Source: Hymenobacter siberiensis (GTDB taxonomy: Bacteria > Bacteroidota > Bacteroidia > Cytophagales > Hymenobacteraceae). Taken from it: a stretch of 64,000 bases of DNA. The notes beneath the pieces were generated by a model that saw nothing but the letters and a program-made list of their open reading frames with translations, did no database searches and had not been told where the DNA came from. A program made the position numbers and the translations under genes. Below, in pieces: positions 15,839-24,545 of the stretch. The stretch is taken from assembly GCF_018967845.1 (NCBI RefSeq), contig NZ_JAHLZZ010000001.1, forward strand, positions 1,612,001-1,676,000, read 5' to 3'. How positions within the stretch are numbered: the stretch's first letter is position 1; each line of letters opens with the position of its first letter.

Positions 15839-17371
15839 CTACAGCAATTTGCGCAGCGCCCAGAGGCTCCAGATGATGACCATCAGGCCCACGCCCACGA
15901 ACATCCAGCGGGTGGGCAGGCGGCCGGCCAGCTTGGCGGCAATGGGCGCGGCGGCCACCCCGCCCACGATGAGGCCGGCCACAATCTGCCAGTGCGAGAG
16001 CCCGCGCATGGTGAAAAACGTGAACGCGCTGGCAAACGTGACGAAAAACTCGACCAGGCTCACGGTGCCGATGACGAATTGTGGCGTGCGGCCGTTGGCA
16101 ATGAGCGTGCTGGTCACCAGCGGCCCCCAGCCGCCTCCGCCGAAAGAATCGAGGAAGCCGCCGGCCCCGGCCAGCCAGCCGGCATTCTTCACCTTTTTGC
16201 GCTGCTGCGAGGCTGTGCGGAAAGCCTTGGCAATGATGCGCAAGCCCAGCAGGAGCAGGTACACGGCCAGTACCGGCTTGATGTAGCCGGCGTAGGTTTC
16301 GCCGAAATGCACCAACAAAAAGGCCCCGCTCACGGAGCCCGCGATGCCAGGCAGCAGCAGCACCCGAAACAGGCGCTTGTTCACGTTGCCAAACCGGTAG
16401 TGGTGGTAGCCCGATGCGCCGCTGGCAAACACTTCGGCCGTATGGATGCTGGCACTCACCGATACCGGGCTCATCCCCAGCGACATGAGACTGATGGCCG
16501 ACACCACGCCGTAGCCCATGCCCAGCACGCCGTCCACCATTTGAGCCACGAAGCCCACGGCCACGAAGGTGTAGAACATGCCCGACGAGCGCGCCAGCTG
16601 CCAGACCTGCGCCGGGGTGAAGTAGTAGGAGATAATGTTGAGGAGGATGAAAACCGCGAAGGTGAACAGCGCGGCTGTGGCCACGCGCCGCCAGTAGGTG
16701 GTGGCGGGCGTTTCGTAAGCGGGGCCGTTGGCCAGCTCGGCGGTCACGGCGTTCAGCGACTTTACCTTGTTGGCAAAGTCGCCCTGTAGCCGGCTGCGGA
16801 TGACGGTCATCTGGCTGAGCACGTTGGACAGTTCGGCGGGCAGCACTTCGGCCAGCACCTCGCGCAGGCGCTTGCCAATGGTGGGCGACTTGCCGTTGGT
16901 GGAAATGGCAATCTTCAAATCCCCTTTTTGCAGCACCGACGAGAGGTAGAAGTCGCACAGGGCGGGCGTATCGGCCACGTTGGTGAGCAGGTGGCGGGCG
17001 GCGGCGGCGCTGCCGATGTAGCGGTGCAGCGCCACGTCGTCGGTGGCCAGGAACAGAATGTCGGCCCCGTCGAGGTCGGAATCCTGGTAGGGGCGCTGGT
17101 GCAGCTGCACCTTGGGGTGGCGGGCGGCCAGCTCGCGCAGCTCGGGCAGCAGGAGCGGGGCTACCACCGTCACGGCCGTGGCGGGGCTGTTGCGCAGGAT
17201 GGCCCCCAGCTTTTCCAGGCCCACGTTGCCGCCACCCACCAGCAGTACCCGCATGTTTTCCAGCTTCAGGAAGATGGGAAACAGGTTGTTAGCCGGCAGG
17301 GCTGGCGGGTCGGTATCGGGTGGCAGCGGAGCCACCGCCGGGCCGGTCGGGTCGGAGGAGTCAGAATCCAT
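15839..17371 (-). CDS. Fusion: siroheme synthase CysG N-domain + TauE/SafE-type membrane permease
   Basis: 510 residues. Residues about 25-230 form a precorrin-2 dehydrogenase/ferrochelatase-like module: NLFPIFLKLENMRVLLVGGG Rossmann motif, LFLATDDVALHRYI, and AISTNGKSPTIGKRLRE. From about 250 on there is a polytopic membrane domain with the TauE/SafE pattern (GFVAQMVDGVLGMGYGVVS and the repeat GGFLDSFGGGGWGPLVTSTL). Predicted to make siroheme for sulfite reductase and to move sulfite/sulfonate or a related anion. It lies 20 bp after cysI in the same direction. TATCTTTC, near the -7 consensus, lies 6 nt before the ATG. Confidence 0.9.
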   Translation of the reverse strand: MDSDSSDPTGPAVAPLPPDTDPPALPANNLFPIFLKLENMRVLLVGGGNVGLEKLGAILRNSPATAVTVVAPLLLPELRELAARHPKVQLHQRPYQDSDLDGADILFLATDDVALHRYIGSAAAARHLLTNVADTPALCDFYLSSVLQKGDLKIAISTNGKSPTIGKRLREVLAEVLPAELSNVLSQMTVIRSRLQGDFANKVKSLNAVTAELANGPAYETPATTYWRRVATAALFTFAVFILLNIISYYFTPAQVWQLARSSGMFYTFVAVGFVAQMVDGVLGMGYGVVSAISLMSLGMSPVSVSASIHTAEVFASGASGYHHYRFGNVNKRLFRVLLLPGIAGSVSGAFLLVHFGETYAGYIKPVLAVYLLLLGLRIIAKAFRTASQQRKKVKNAGWLAGAGGFLDSFGGGGWGPLVTSTLIANGRTPQFVIGTVSLVEFFVTFASAFTFFTMRGLSHWQIVAGLIVGGVAAAPIAAKLAGRLPTRWMFVGVGLMVIIWSLWALRKLL

Positions 17372-17391
17372 AGCTCAGAAAGATACTGGAA

Positions 17392-19098
17392 TTAAGCGTG
17401 AAAATCCAGCCCAAACAGCGTGGCTTTCACCACGCCGGTGCGCACTACGAAATCGCCAAAGCCTTCGCCGGGCTGGCGCTCGACGGCGTAGGCGGCCAGC
17501 AGGGGCACGAGCTCGCGCAGAATGCCGTCCTCGTCGAGCATTTCGCGGTACAGCTTGTTGAGGCGCTCGCCAGCGTGGTTGGCTCCGAGGTAAAGATTGT
17601 AGCGGCCGGGGGCTTTGCCCACCAGCGCTATTTCGCCCAGGTAGGGCCGGGCGCAGCGGTTGGGGCAGCCCGTCATCCGAACCAGAATGCCCGCCTCGGC
17701 CAGCCCGTGGGCGCGGATGATGGCATCGAGCTTGTCGAGCAATTGGGGCAGGTATCGCTCGGCCTCGGCGAAAGCCTGCGAGCAGGTGGGCAGGGCCACG
17801 CAGGCCAGCGCATTGCGGCGCAGAGCAGTGAGCTGCTCCGCTTTTGGGCCCGCGCCGTGGGCTTCGAGGATGGCCTGGATACGGATGCGATGGGCGGGCT
17901 CGATGTTGGCCAGAATTAGGTTCTGGTTGCCGGTGAGGCGGAATTCGCCGGTGTGGAAGGCGCTAATTTTGTGCAGTGCCGACTTGAGGCCGTAGCCGGG
18001 GCAGTCTAATACCTGGCCGCCTTCCACAAACAAAACCAGGTGCGAAAGGCCATCGGCGTTGCCGGTCCAGCCGAAGGCGTCGCTGGAGCTGTGGAACTGG
18101 TAGGGGCGGGTTCCGGCCAGCGCATAGCCCAGGCGCTGATGCAGCTCGGCTACGAAGGCGGGCAGGCCGGCGCGGTCGATGGTGTACTTGAGGCGCGAGA
18201 GCTTGCGGTTGGCGCGGTTGCCCCAGTCGCGCTGAATGGTCACGATTTTCTCGCACACATCCACCACTTTCTCCGTGGGCACGAAGCCGATGAGGTCGGC
18301 CAGGCGGGGGTAGGTTTCGGGCTGATTGAAGGTCATGCCCAGCCCGCCGCCCACGGCCACGTTGAAGCCCAGCAGCTGACCATTTTCCTCGATGGCGATG
18401 AGGCCGATGTCGTTCGAGAAAATATCGGAATCGTTGTAGGGCGGCAGGGTCAGGGCGATTTTGAACTTGCGCGGCAGGTAGGTTTTGCCGTACACAGGTT
18501 CCGCGTCGTCGGTGGCTTCGGTGGTGTTTTGTAGCTCGCCATCGAGCCAGATTTCGTGGTAGGCCGTGGTGCGCGGCGTGAGGTGGGCGCTGATGGCGGC
18601 CGCCAGGGCCTGCACCTCGCCGTGCCCCCGGGACTCGTGCGGGTTCACGTTGCACATCACGTTGCGGTTCACGTTGCCGCAGCCGGCAATGCTGTCCAGC
18701 AGCGAATCGTTAAAGCCCTGGATGGTGGGGCGCAGGTCGCGCTTCAGCACGCCGTGCAGCTGGAAGGTCTGGCGGGTGGTGAGCTTGAGGGTGCCGTTGC
18801 CGTAGGCGTCGGCCAGGGCATCCATGCGCTGCCACTGGGGCGCGGTGGCCACGCCGCCCGGCACCCGCACCCGAATCATGAAGGAAAACAGCGGCTCCAG
18901 CTTCTGCCGCTTGCGCTCGGAATCGCGGTCGCGGTCGGTTTGCTGGTAGGAGCCGTGAAACTTGATGATGTGGGTGTCGTCGGGGTTCAGCGCGCCGGCG
19001 AGGCGGTTGTTGAGACTCTCGGCGATGGTGCCGCGCAGGTAGCGGTTGGCAGTTTTGACGTGCTCGACTTCGGAGAGTTGTGGTGGGGTTGTGGACAT
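17392..19098 (-). CDS. cysI: Sulfite reductase hemoprotein (beta subunit)
   Basis: 568 residues. Six-electron reduction of sulfite to sulfide in the cytoplasm, with siroheme and [4Fe-4S]. Cluster/siroheme ligands: CVALPTC (433-439) and GCPNRC (Cys478, Cys482). The N-terminal FHGSYQQTDRD, TTRQTFQLHGV and NVMCNVNP segments are typical. CysI rather than ferredoxin-type by resemblance and by the adjacent flavoprotein remnant. Its flavoprotein partner is truncated here, so the enzyme may lack an electron donor unless another copy exists. Confidence 0.93.
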   Translation of the reverse strand: MSTTPPQLSEVEHVKTANRYLRGTIAESLNNRLAGALNPDDTHIIKFHGSYQQTDRDRDSERKRQKLEPLFSFMIRVRVPGGVATAPQWQRMDALADAYGNGTLKLTTRQTFQLHGVLKRDLRPTIQGFNDSLLDSIAGCGNVNRNVMCNVNPHESRGHGEVQALAAAISAHLTPRTTAYHEIWLDGELQNTTEATDDAEPVYGKTYLPRKFKIALTLPPYNDSDIFSNDIGLIAIEENGQLLGFNVAVGGGLGMTFNQPETYPRLADLIGFVPTEKVVDVCEKIVTIQRDWGNRANRKLSRLKYTIDRAGLPAFVAELHQRLGYALAGTRPYQFHSSSDAFGWTGNADGLSHLVLFVEGGQVLDCPGYGLKSALHKISAFHTGEFRLTGNQNLILANIEPAHRIRIQAILEAHGAGPKAEQLTALRRNALACVALPTCSQAFAEAERYLPQLLDKLDAIIRAHGLAEAGILVRMTGCPNRCARPYLGEIALVGKAPGRYNLYLGANHAGERLNKLYREMLDEDGILRELVPLLAAYAVERQPGEGFGDFVVRTGVVKATLFGLDFHA

Positions 19099-19126
19099 GA
19101 TGTTGTGGCGCTCGCCTCACCCCCGG

Positions 19127-19149
19127 CCCCTCTCCGAAAAGGAGAGGGG
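19127..19149. repeat. Short hairpin upstream of cysI
   Basis: cccctctcc / ggagagggg with a 5-nt loop, in the intergenic space between the cysJ remnant and cysI. Resembles common short palindromic repeats; no T run on the coding strand. Confidence 0.55.
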
Positions 19150-19168
19150 AGCCACGGCGGCGCGGATA

Positions 19169-19244
19169 TGTAGCACATGCTTTAGCTTGTGTGGCGTTGG
19201 GTTAAGTCAGGGTGATAAAGGCACAAGCTGAAGCATGTGCTACA
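19169..19244. repeat. Inverted repeat, 23-bp arms with one mismatch
   Basis: Arms 19169-19191 and 19222-19244 (tgtagcacatgctttagctt and near-complement), 30-nt loop. Lies just downstream of the cysJ remnant. Dispersed-repeat type. Confidence 0.75.
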
Positions 19245-19289
19245 AGGCATCAGGCTGCCCGCTCCGCCGGAGAGGATACGGCACCGACG

Positions 19290-19808
19290 TTAGTACACGT
19301 CCTCCAGGTAGCGGCGCTGCTTGCGCAGGTTCTTCACGTAGGCCGCCGCGTCCTCGGCCGAGAGGCTGGCTTCCTTTTGCACTACCTGCGTGAGGGCCGT
19401 CAGTACGGCTCCGCCGAGGCGGTTTTTGTCGCCGCACACGTAGAATTGCGCGCCGTTTTCGAGCCAGCCAAACACGTCGCTGCTGTTCTCCAGCAGGTGG
19501 TCCTGCAGGTAGGTTTTCTCGGCCTGGTCGCGGGAGAAAGCCACGTCGAGCTTCGTCAGACTACCTTTTTTAAGGTGCTGCTGCCACTCGGCCTGGTACA
19601 GGAAACCGGTGGTGAAGTGCGGGTTGCCGAACAGTAGCCAGTTATGGCCGGTGGCCTCCCGCTCCACCCGCTCCACCACGAAGGCTCGGAACGGCGCGAT
19701 GCCCGCGCCCGCGCCCACCATGATGATATCGGTTTCAAAATTCGCCGGCAGCTTGAAGTACTCGTTGTGCTCCACGAACACCCGCACCTCGTCGGGGTGG
19801 GCCCGCGC
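19290..19808 (-). pseudogene. cysJ: cysJ remnant: C-terminal NADPH-binding part of sulfite reductase flavoprotein
   Basis: Only the last ~170 residues remain: VRVFVEHNEYFKLP, IIMVGAGAGIAPFRAF (NADPH-binding), WLLFGNPH, FYVCGDKNRL, and the terminal KNLRKQRRYLEDVY typical of CysJ/CPR. A TAG at 19809-19811 closes the frame immediately upstream. The FMN domain and most of the FAD domain are missing and are not found elsewhere in the window. The break adjoins an inverted repeat and the cysN remnant, consistent with a deletion. An isolated product (from GTG 19785) is unlikely to be functional. Confidence 0.85.
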
Positions 19809-19891
19809 CTACTACGGTCAGGCGGGGGATAAAAAGGGGGAAATCAGGCATGGTTATTTGCGTCTGATTAATGGAAGGTTGAAGGGGAGGG

Positions 19892-20024
19892 GCCGTCCGC
19901 CGGTCTGACCGCCCTGGGCGGTCTGACCGGTCGTCGGGGAGGGCGTCGCGTCAGAGTGGCGCGCGGGCAATCGGTGGTGCTTCAACCTGTCAGACTGCCC
20001 AGGGCGGTCAGACCGGCGGACGGC
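19892..20024. repeat. Inverted repeat, 36-bp arms with one mismatch, between cysN and cysJ remnants
   Basis: Arms 19892-19927 and 19989-20024 (gccgtccgccggtctgaccg and near-complement) around a GC-rich loop. It begins 1 nt after the end of the cysN remnant and fills most of the junction, so it could act as cysN terminator or mark the rearrangement breakpoint. Confidence 0.75.
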
Positions 20025-20025
20025 A

Positions 20026-20583
20026 TCAGATGGAAAACGCCGCCTCCGCCGGTACTTCTTCGGTGAAATATTTCGGGTCGGTGGCGGCCACGAGGCCGGC
20101 GGCCAGGGTGGCCCCGGTCTGCTCATCCACCAAGATAAAAGCGCCCGTCGCGCGGTTCTGGCGGTATTCGTCCACCACCAGCGGCAGGGCGGTTTTCAGG
20201 CGCACCCGTACGATGTCGTTCAGCCGGGCCTCGTCGGTGCCTTGGCTTTCGAAGGTTTCGATGTTGGTCTTTTGGAGGATGGTGGTCACGGCTGCTGTCA
20301 CGGTAGCGGCATGGTGCTGCACCAGCAGCTTGCGGCCGGCGCGCAGGGGCCGCTCATCCATCCAGCAAAGCGTGGCTTCGAATTCGCGCACCACGGCCGG
20401 GTGGGCCGTGACGGGCACGATGGTATCGCCCCGGCTCACGTCCACATTGTCGCGCAGACGCAGGATTACGCCCTGCGGGGCCGTGGCCGTGGCCACTTCG
20501 CGCTGGTTCACTTCGATGGCCTCAAGCACCGTTTCCAGCCCCGAGGGCCAGATGCGGACCCGGTCGCCCTGGCGGTAGGTCCC
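20026..20583 (-). pseudogene. cysN: cysN remnant: C-terminal part of sulfate adenylyltransferase GTPase subunit
   Basis: Open from the IS boundary at 20583 to TGA. It reads GTYRQGDRVRIWPSGLETV, then LEAIEVNQREVATATAPQG, RGDTIVPV, ATLCWMDERPLRAGRKLLVQH and TGAFILVDEQTGATLAAGLV, the last two beta-barrel domains of CysN. The whole GTPase domain (G1-G5) and cysD are absent. The ISAs1-type element abuts the break exactly, so the 5' part was removed by or with that insertion. Not expected to function alone. Confidence 0.9.
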
Positions 20584-21729
20584 CAGAGTTGATACGTTCT
20601 CTGTCAGGGCATGAAATATTTAAAGTTCTGGGCGAAGAAAAGTTGGGCGTAGCTGATGGAGGCATCGACGTTAGTGAGTAGGAAATTCAGGGCCAGGGTA
20701 TTGAAGAGGGCCGCGTTGACGGCCGCGACGCGGTGGCGGATACCGTTGGTGTCTTGATTAAAATGCACGTCACGGGTGCGGTGGAGCTTGTTTTCGATGC
20801 CCCAATGCCCGCGAATGCCGACGGCGAAGTCGGCGGCTGAACGGTTACGCAGGCTGGTGAGGTAGTAGCGCGTTTGCCGTGTGGTGGCGTGCGGGCCCAC
20901 CACGGTTTTGACGACGACCACGCAGCGCGCCACCCCGGCCCAGTCGGCCTGCCAGTGTGGGGCCGCAGGGTATACGCTGGTCTGCCAGCACAACGGGCGG
21001 CCGTCGCGGCGCTCGTCATGGCGGTGGGTCGCCCCGGCGGGCGTGGGGTCGGCGGCGTGTAAAGCGGCGATAGCGGCCCGCAGCTTAGGTTGGTTGCCTT
21101 TGACTTGCAGCACGTACTCGTTGCCGCTGGTCACGATGGCATCGGCCGTTTTTTTGGGCGTGCAGCGCGTCGAGCGTCAGCACCACGCCCCGGTCCTGCA
21201 AGCCGGCGAGTAGGTCGCGGATGACGCTCATCTCCCCCGTTTTCTGGTCCGTGTAGTCCTGCAGGGCCAGGGTCAGGCCCGTGCGCTGACAATACAGGCT
21301 CACAACCGAGACAACGCTTTGGCTAGCCTGCTGGGCCCCCTGCACGGTGGAGCGCAGGCTTTGCCCGTCGCCGGCCACCCAATCCCCAGCCTGCGTCTGC
21401 GACGTGAATCAGCGGTCAAAGGCCTGGGCCAGCGCGTCTTTGTCCAACGCCTGCAACAGGTCCCGAAAGGCCCCGTAGCTGGGCAGGCCGTGGCGCAATC
21501 CGAAATAAGCGGTAAAAAAAGCCGCGTTGCTGCGACCAAACTGGGCCATTTTTTGCGGCCCCGTGTACCCGCTGGTAATGGCCAGAAACGTCATCCACAG
21601 CAAGGCGGACAGCGAGAATCGTTGCCCCTGCGGGCGGCGCGGGTCGCGCACCTGCTGAAAAAATTCCGCTAGCTCCATTGCGTTTTTTACCAGCAAATCT
21701 ACCGATTCTAACAGAACCTATCAACTCTG
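20584..21729 (-). mobile_element. ISAs1-family insertion sequence, degenerate, 1146 bp
   Basis: Imperfect terminal repeats: cagagttgatacgttctctg at the left end against cagagttgataggttctgtt read inward from the right end at 21729. No target duplication: left flank ggtaggtccc, right flank agagaggcct. This fits an IS-mediated adjacent deletion that removed cysD and the 5' part of cysN. Carries one broken transposase gene. Confidence 0.85.
20604..21696 (-). pseudogene. ISAs1-family transposase, broken by an in-frame TGA and a frameshift
   Basis: N-terminal piece MELAEFFQQVRDPRRPQGQR to LAQAFDR is followed in the same frame by TGA (21409-21411, probably a former TGG Trp codon). It resumes FTSQTQAGDWVAGDGQSLR through LTLDALHAQK. 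At an A7 run (about 21145-21160) the frame shifts by +1; removing one A gives HAQKTADAIVTSGNEYVLQVKGNQPKL, the typical ISAs1 order. It continues with HWGIENKLHRTRDVHFNQD to the end. DDE-type (IS4-like, H-repeat-associated) transposase; inactive as read. Confidence 0.88.
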
Positions 21730-21737
21730 AGAGAGGC

Positions 21738-22496
21738 CTAGCCCGGCATTCGTTCCACCACCGGGTCGAGGCCCTGGTGGGCGGCGGTGGCGTGCAGGCC
21801 GCACTCCTTGGCCGCCGCGTCTTCCCACCACCAGCGGCCGGCGCGGAAGTCCTCGCCCAGCGCAATGGCCCGGGTGCAGGGCGCACAGCCGACGCTCACG
21901 AAACCTTGCCGATGAAGCGGGTTAACCGGAATGCCGTTGGCCTGCGCGAAGGCTTCGCACTCGGCCCAGGTCCAATCAAATAGCGGGTGCACTTTGATGA
22001 GCCCGTGGCCGGCATCCCACTCGGCCGGGTGCATGGTCTGGCGGTTCTGCGACTGTTCGGCACGGATGCCCGTCACCCACACCTGCTGGCCGGCCAGGGT
22101 CCGGCTCAGCGGCTCCACCTTGCGGATGTTGCAGCACTCCTTCCGGTTCGCTATGCTCTCGTAGAGGCTGTTGGGGCCTTTCTGGGCGACTAATTTTTCG
22201 AGCGCGGCAGTTTTGGGGGCGAAGACTTCGATGGACTTCTGGTAGCGCAGCAGGGTCTTGTGCCAAGTGGAGTAGGTTTCCTGAAAATTGCGGCCCGTGT
22301 CGAGGGTAAATACCCGGATGGGTATGTCGTTTTCGAAGATGAAGTGGGTGATAATCTGGTCCTCCAGCCCGAAGGATGTGGAGAACGAGACGCGGCCGGG
22401 GAAGTGGTCGGCCAGAAGGGCCAGCGTTTCGGGTGCCGAGCACTCGGGCAAGTAGCGGCGCAGGTCCGCGACCTGGCTTTCAAGGGGGAATGCCAT
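21738..22496 (-). CDS. cysH: Adenylyl-sulfate (APS) reductase, CysH family
   Basis: 252 residues. Thioredoxin-dependent reduction of APS (or PAPS) to sulfite. PP-loop-like SFSTSFGLEDQIITH, TLDTGRNFQET, catalytic C-terminal KECGLH, and the two Cys pairs ECCNIRKVEP and GCAPC that bind [4Fe-4S], favouring APS as substrate over PAPS. First gene of the original cys cluster; 8 bp separate its stop from the IS end. With cysD and most of cysN gone, its substrate would need another source. Confidence 0.94.
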   Translation of the reverse strand: MAFPLESQVADLRRYLPECSAPETLALLADHFPGRVSFSTSFGLEDQIITHFIFENDIPIRVFTLDTGRNFQETYSTWHKTLLRYQKSIEVFAPKTAALEKLVAQKGPNSLYESIANRKECCNIRKVEPLSRTLAGQQVWVTGIRAEQSQNRQTMHPAEWDAGHGLIKVHPLFDWTWAECEAFAQANGIPVNPLHRQGFVSVGCAPCTRAIALGEDFRAGRWWWEDAAAKECGLHATAAHQGLDPVVERMPG

Positions 22497-22958
22497 GATG
22501 AAAGAGGGCGTTTTTCTCCGCAGAAAAAATCGAAATGGGCCGCGAAGGCTGCAAAAACCCGCTACGCGTCGCGCAATGAATCAATCACCACAAAAGGGTA
22601 GTAGCGGGGTGGCTGCCGCAGCAGCCGCCGGAAGAGTGGCCCTAGCTCAACAACCAGCAATCTTCCCCGGCATAGCGGCCAGGGAACAGCCAATGCAACA
22701 ACACATTCGGCGCGGCGCGGGTGGTGGATTACAGGCGGGAATTGAGCAATGTGCTCACGGCAGTTTTTATATGTCAGGACTTGGCACCGTTCCAACTAGT
22801 GGGGGTTGCCGGCGTTTCGTCGAGCCTGTCTCTCCGCGCCTCTGTATAAAAATGGGTAGCGTCCCAAACGGGGGTTGTTGGCGCAAATGTAAAGGATGAA
22901 ATTGCGAAATGCCAAAATTTTATGTTGCTGTGGTGCAGCTGGTTACCTGCTCCAACCG
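22497..22958. other. Intergenic region without a supported gene
   Basis: Short frames occur on both strands but none has recognisable composition, start context or similarity. It separates the divergent cysH and ECF sigma genes and should hold both promoters. No riboswitch fold was recognised. Confidence 0.4.
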
Positions 22959-22989
22959 TTTGGCGGCGCCCGGAAACTGCGTAATTTGG
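22959..22989 (+). promoter_or_regulatory. Candidate promoter of the ECF sigma operon
   Basis: TTTG (22959-22962), 19-nt spacer, TAATTTGG (22982-22989), close to the Bacteroidota -33/-7 pattern. Transcription would start about 60 nt before the sigma gene. Confidence 0.35.
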
Positions 22990-23058
22990 CGATGCAACCC
23001 CTGAACCCGCCGCGTGGTCTATGGATTGCTTAAGCACCTTTAAGACCTCGTTTTCTGC

Positions 23059-23637
23059 ATGGAAGCCCTGTCCCTTTCCGCCTACGTCGACATCAACGCC
23101 CCGCTGGTGGAGCGCTGCCGCCTCAACGACCGCCAGGCCCAGGCCGAGATTTACCGGCGCTACTCCAAGGCCATGTTCAACGCGGCCCTGCGCATCACCG
23201 GCGACTATGCCGAGGCCGAAGATGTACTCCAGGAATCATTCCTGAGCGCCTTTCGCGAGCTGAGCGGCTACAAGGGTGACTCATCGTTCGGGGCCTGGCT
23301 CAAGCGCATTGTGGTGAACAAAAGTATCAATTGCCTGCGGCAGCGGCGGCTGGCACTAGTGCCTCTGGGCGAGCAGCACCACGAGGAGCCCGCCGAAGCC
23401 GCCGCCCTCTCGCCCGAGGACGAGGCCGATACCCACTACCGCGCCGACGTGCTGCGCCGCTGCATCCAGGAGTTGCCCGACGGCTACCGCGTGGTGCTCA
23501 GCCTCTACCTGCTCGAAGGCTACGACCACCTCGAAATCGCGGGCATCCTGGGTATTTCCGAATCGACTTCCAAATCACAGTACAGCCGGGCGCGGGTCCG
23601 GCTGCGCGAGCTGGCCGCCCAACGGGGCCTGAGTTAA
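23059..23637 (+). CDS. ECF-type RNA polymerase sigma-70 factor
   Basis: 192 residues. Region 2 (YRRYSKAMFNAALRITGDYAEAEDVLQESFLSAF), including the DAEDxxQ-like core-binding stretch, a short linker, and region 4 with HTH (LEGYDHLEIAGILGISESTSKSQYSRARVRLRE). It directs RNA polymerase to a specific set of envelope or stress promoters. The next gene is a membrane protein with the layout of an anti-sigma factor, 128 bp downstream, as is usual for ECF operons. Confidence 0.93.
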   Translation: MEALSLSAYVDINAPLVERCRLNDRQAQAEIYRRYSKAMFNAALRITGDYAEAEDVLQESFLSAFRELSGYKGDSSFGAWLKRIVVNKSINCLRQRRLALVPLGEQHHEEPAEAAALSPEDEADTHYRADVLRRCIQELPDGYRVVLSLYLLEGYDHLEIAGILGISESTSKSQYSRARVRLRELAAQRGLS

Positions 23638-23765
23638 AATTTATCCCTTATCAATCATTATATAATCGTTTCACTACCCTTCATCCGTTTTCGCCCGGCC
23701 GCGGTTTTCGTATAGCCCCGTGGCCCGCCCTGAACCTGGACGAACCGTGCGTCTGCTACTCATTC

Positions 23766-24545
23766 ATGGATACCAAGAAAATTAATTCCCTCGAAACCTT
23801 CGTTGAGCGGCACCGCGCCGATTTCGACACCCACGAGCCGCGCCCCGACCTCTGGGCCGCGCTGGAGGAACAGCTCGGTGCCCCTGCCACCGCGCCCCAA
23901 ACCCCGGTTATGCGCCTGGCCGATGCGCCGGAGGTGCCATTTATTGCGCCCGTAGCAGCAGGAACCCAACCGAAGGCCCGCGCCGGCTGGTTTCAGCGCT
24001 ACGGCGTGGCGGCGGCGCTGGCCCTGCTCGTATTTGCCGCCGGGGCCAGCGAGGCCTGGAAAGCCAACCGGGCCGCGCCCGAAACGGCCGTGGTGGCCGC
24101 GCCGGCCGCTGCTACTCCTGGCACCGTTGCTACCGAACCCGATGCGGCCCTGTACCAGGGCGGCAACCCGCTCTCCCTCACCGCCGCCGAGCACACCACC
24201 GGGGCCGACAGCCAGCTGGTGCGCGCCGTGCGCGGCATGGAAACCTACTACACCAACCAGCTGGCCCGCCGCCAAACCGAGCTGAGCCAGCTCAGCGGCC
24301 CCGGCATGGCCGCCATGAACGCCGACTGGCAGCATGAGCTGGTGTCGCTCGACTCCAGCTACCGCGAGCTTAAGCAGCAGCTGCTGCACCATCCGCAGCC
24401 CGATGCCGTGCTCACGGCCATGAACCGCAACCTGCAAATCCGCCTCGACATTCTCGACCGGCAGCTGAACCTGGGCAATACGGCCCAGGCAGTTCCCAAC
24501 AACAATTCTTACGTGCTGGCCGATAGCCGGCGCCAGGCCGAATGA
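23766..24545 (+). CDS. Putative anti-sigma factor-like single-pass membrane protein
   Basis: 259 residues. N-terminal cytoplasmic part (FVERHRADFDTHEPRPDLWAAL) resembles the short helical N-termini of Bacteroidota anti-sigma proteins. One membrane segment lies near residues 82-98 (YGVAAALALLVFAAGA). The C-terminal part is periplasmic and helical (TYYTNQLARRQTELSQL, LQIRLDILDRQLNLG). It follows the ECF gene and overlaps the next gene by ATGA. Function as sigma inhibitor is inferred from position and layout. Confidence 0.7.
   Translation: MDTKKINSLETFVERHRADFDTHEPRPDLWAALEEQLGAPATAPQTPVMRLADAPEVPFIAPVAAGTQPKARAGWFQRYGVAAALALLVFAAGASEAWKANRAAPETAVVAAPAAATPGTVATEPDAALYQGGNPLSLTAAEHTTGADSQLVRAVRGMETYYTNQLARRQTELSQLSGPGMAAMNADWQHELVSLDSSYRELKQQLLHHPQPDAVLTAMNRNLQIRLDILDRQLNLGNTAQAVPNNNSYVLADSRRQAE

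Noticed and set aside
22562..22795. 77-residue minus-strand frame upstream of cysH
   Set aside because: No recognisable sequence, no start context, and composition not distinct from random; left as intergenic.
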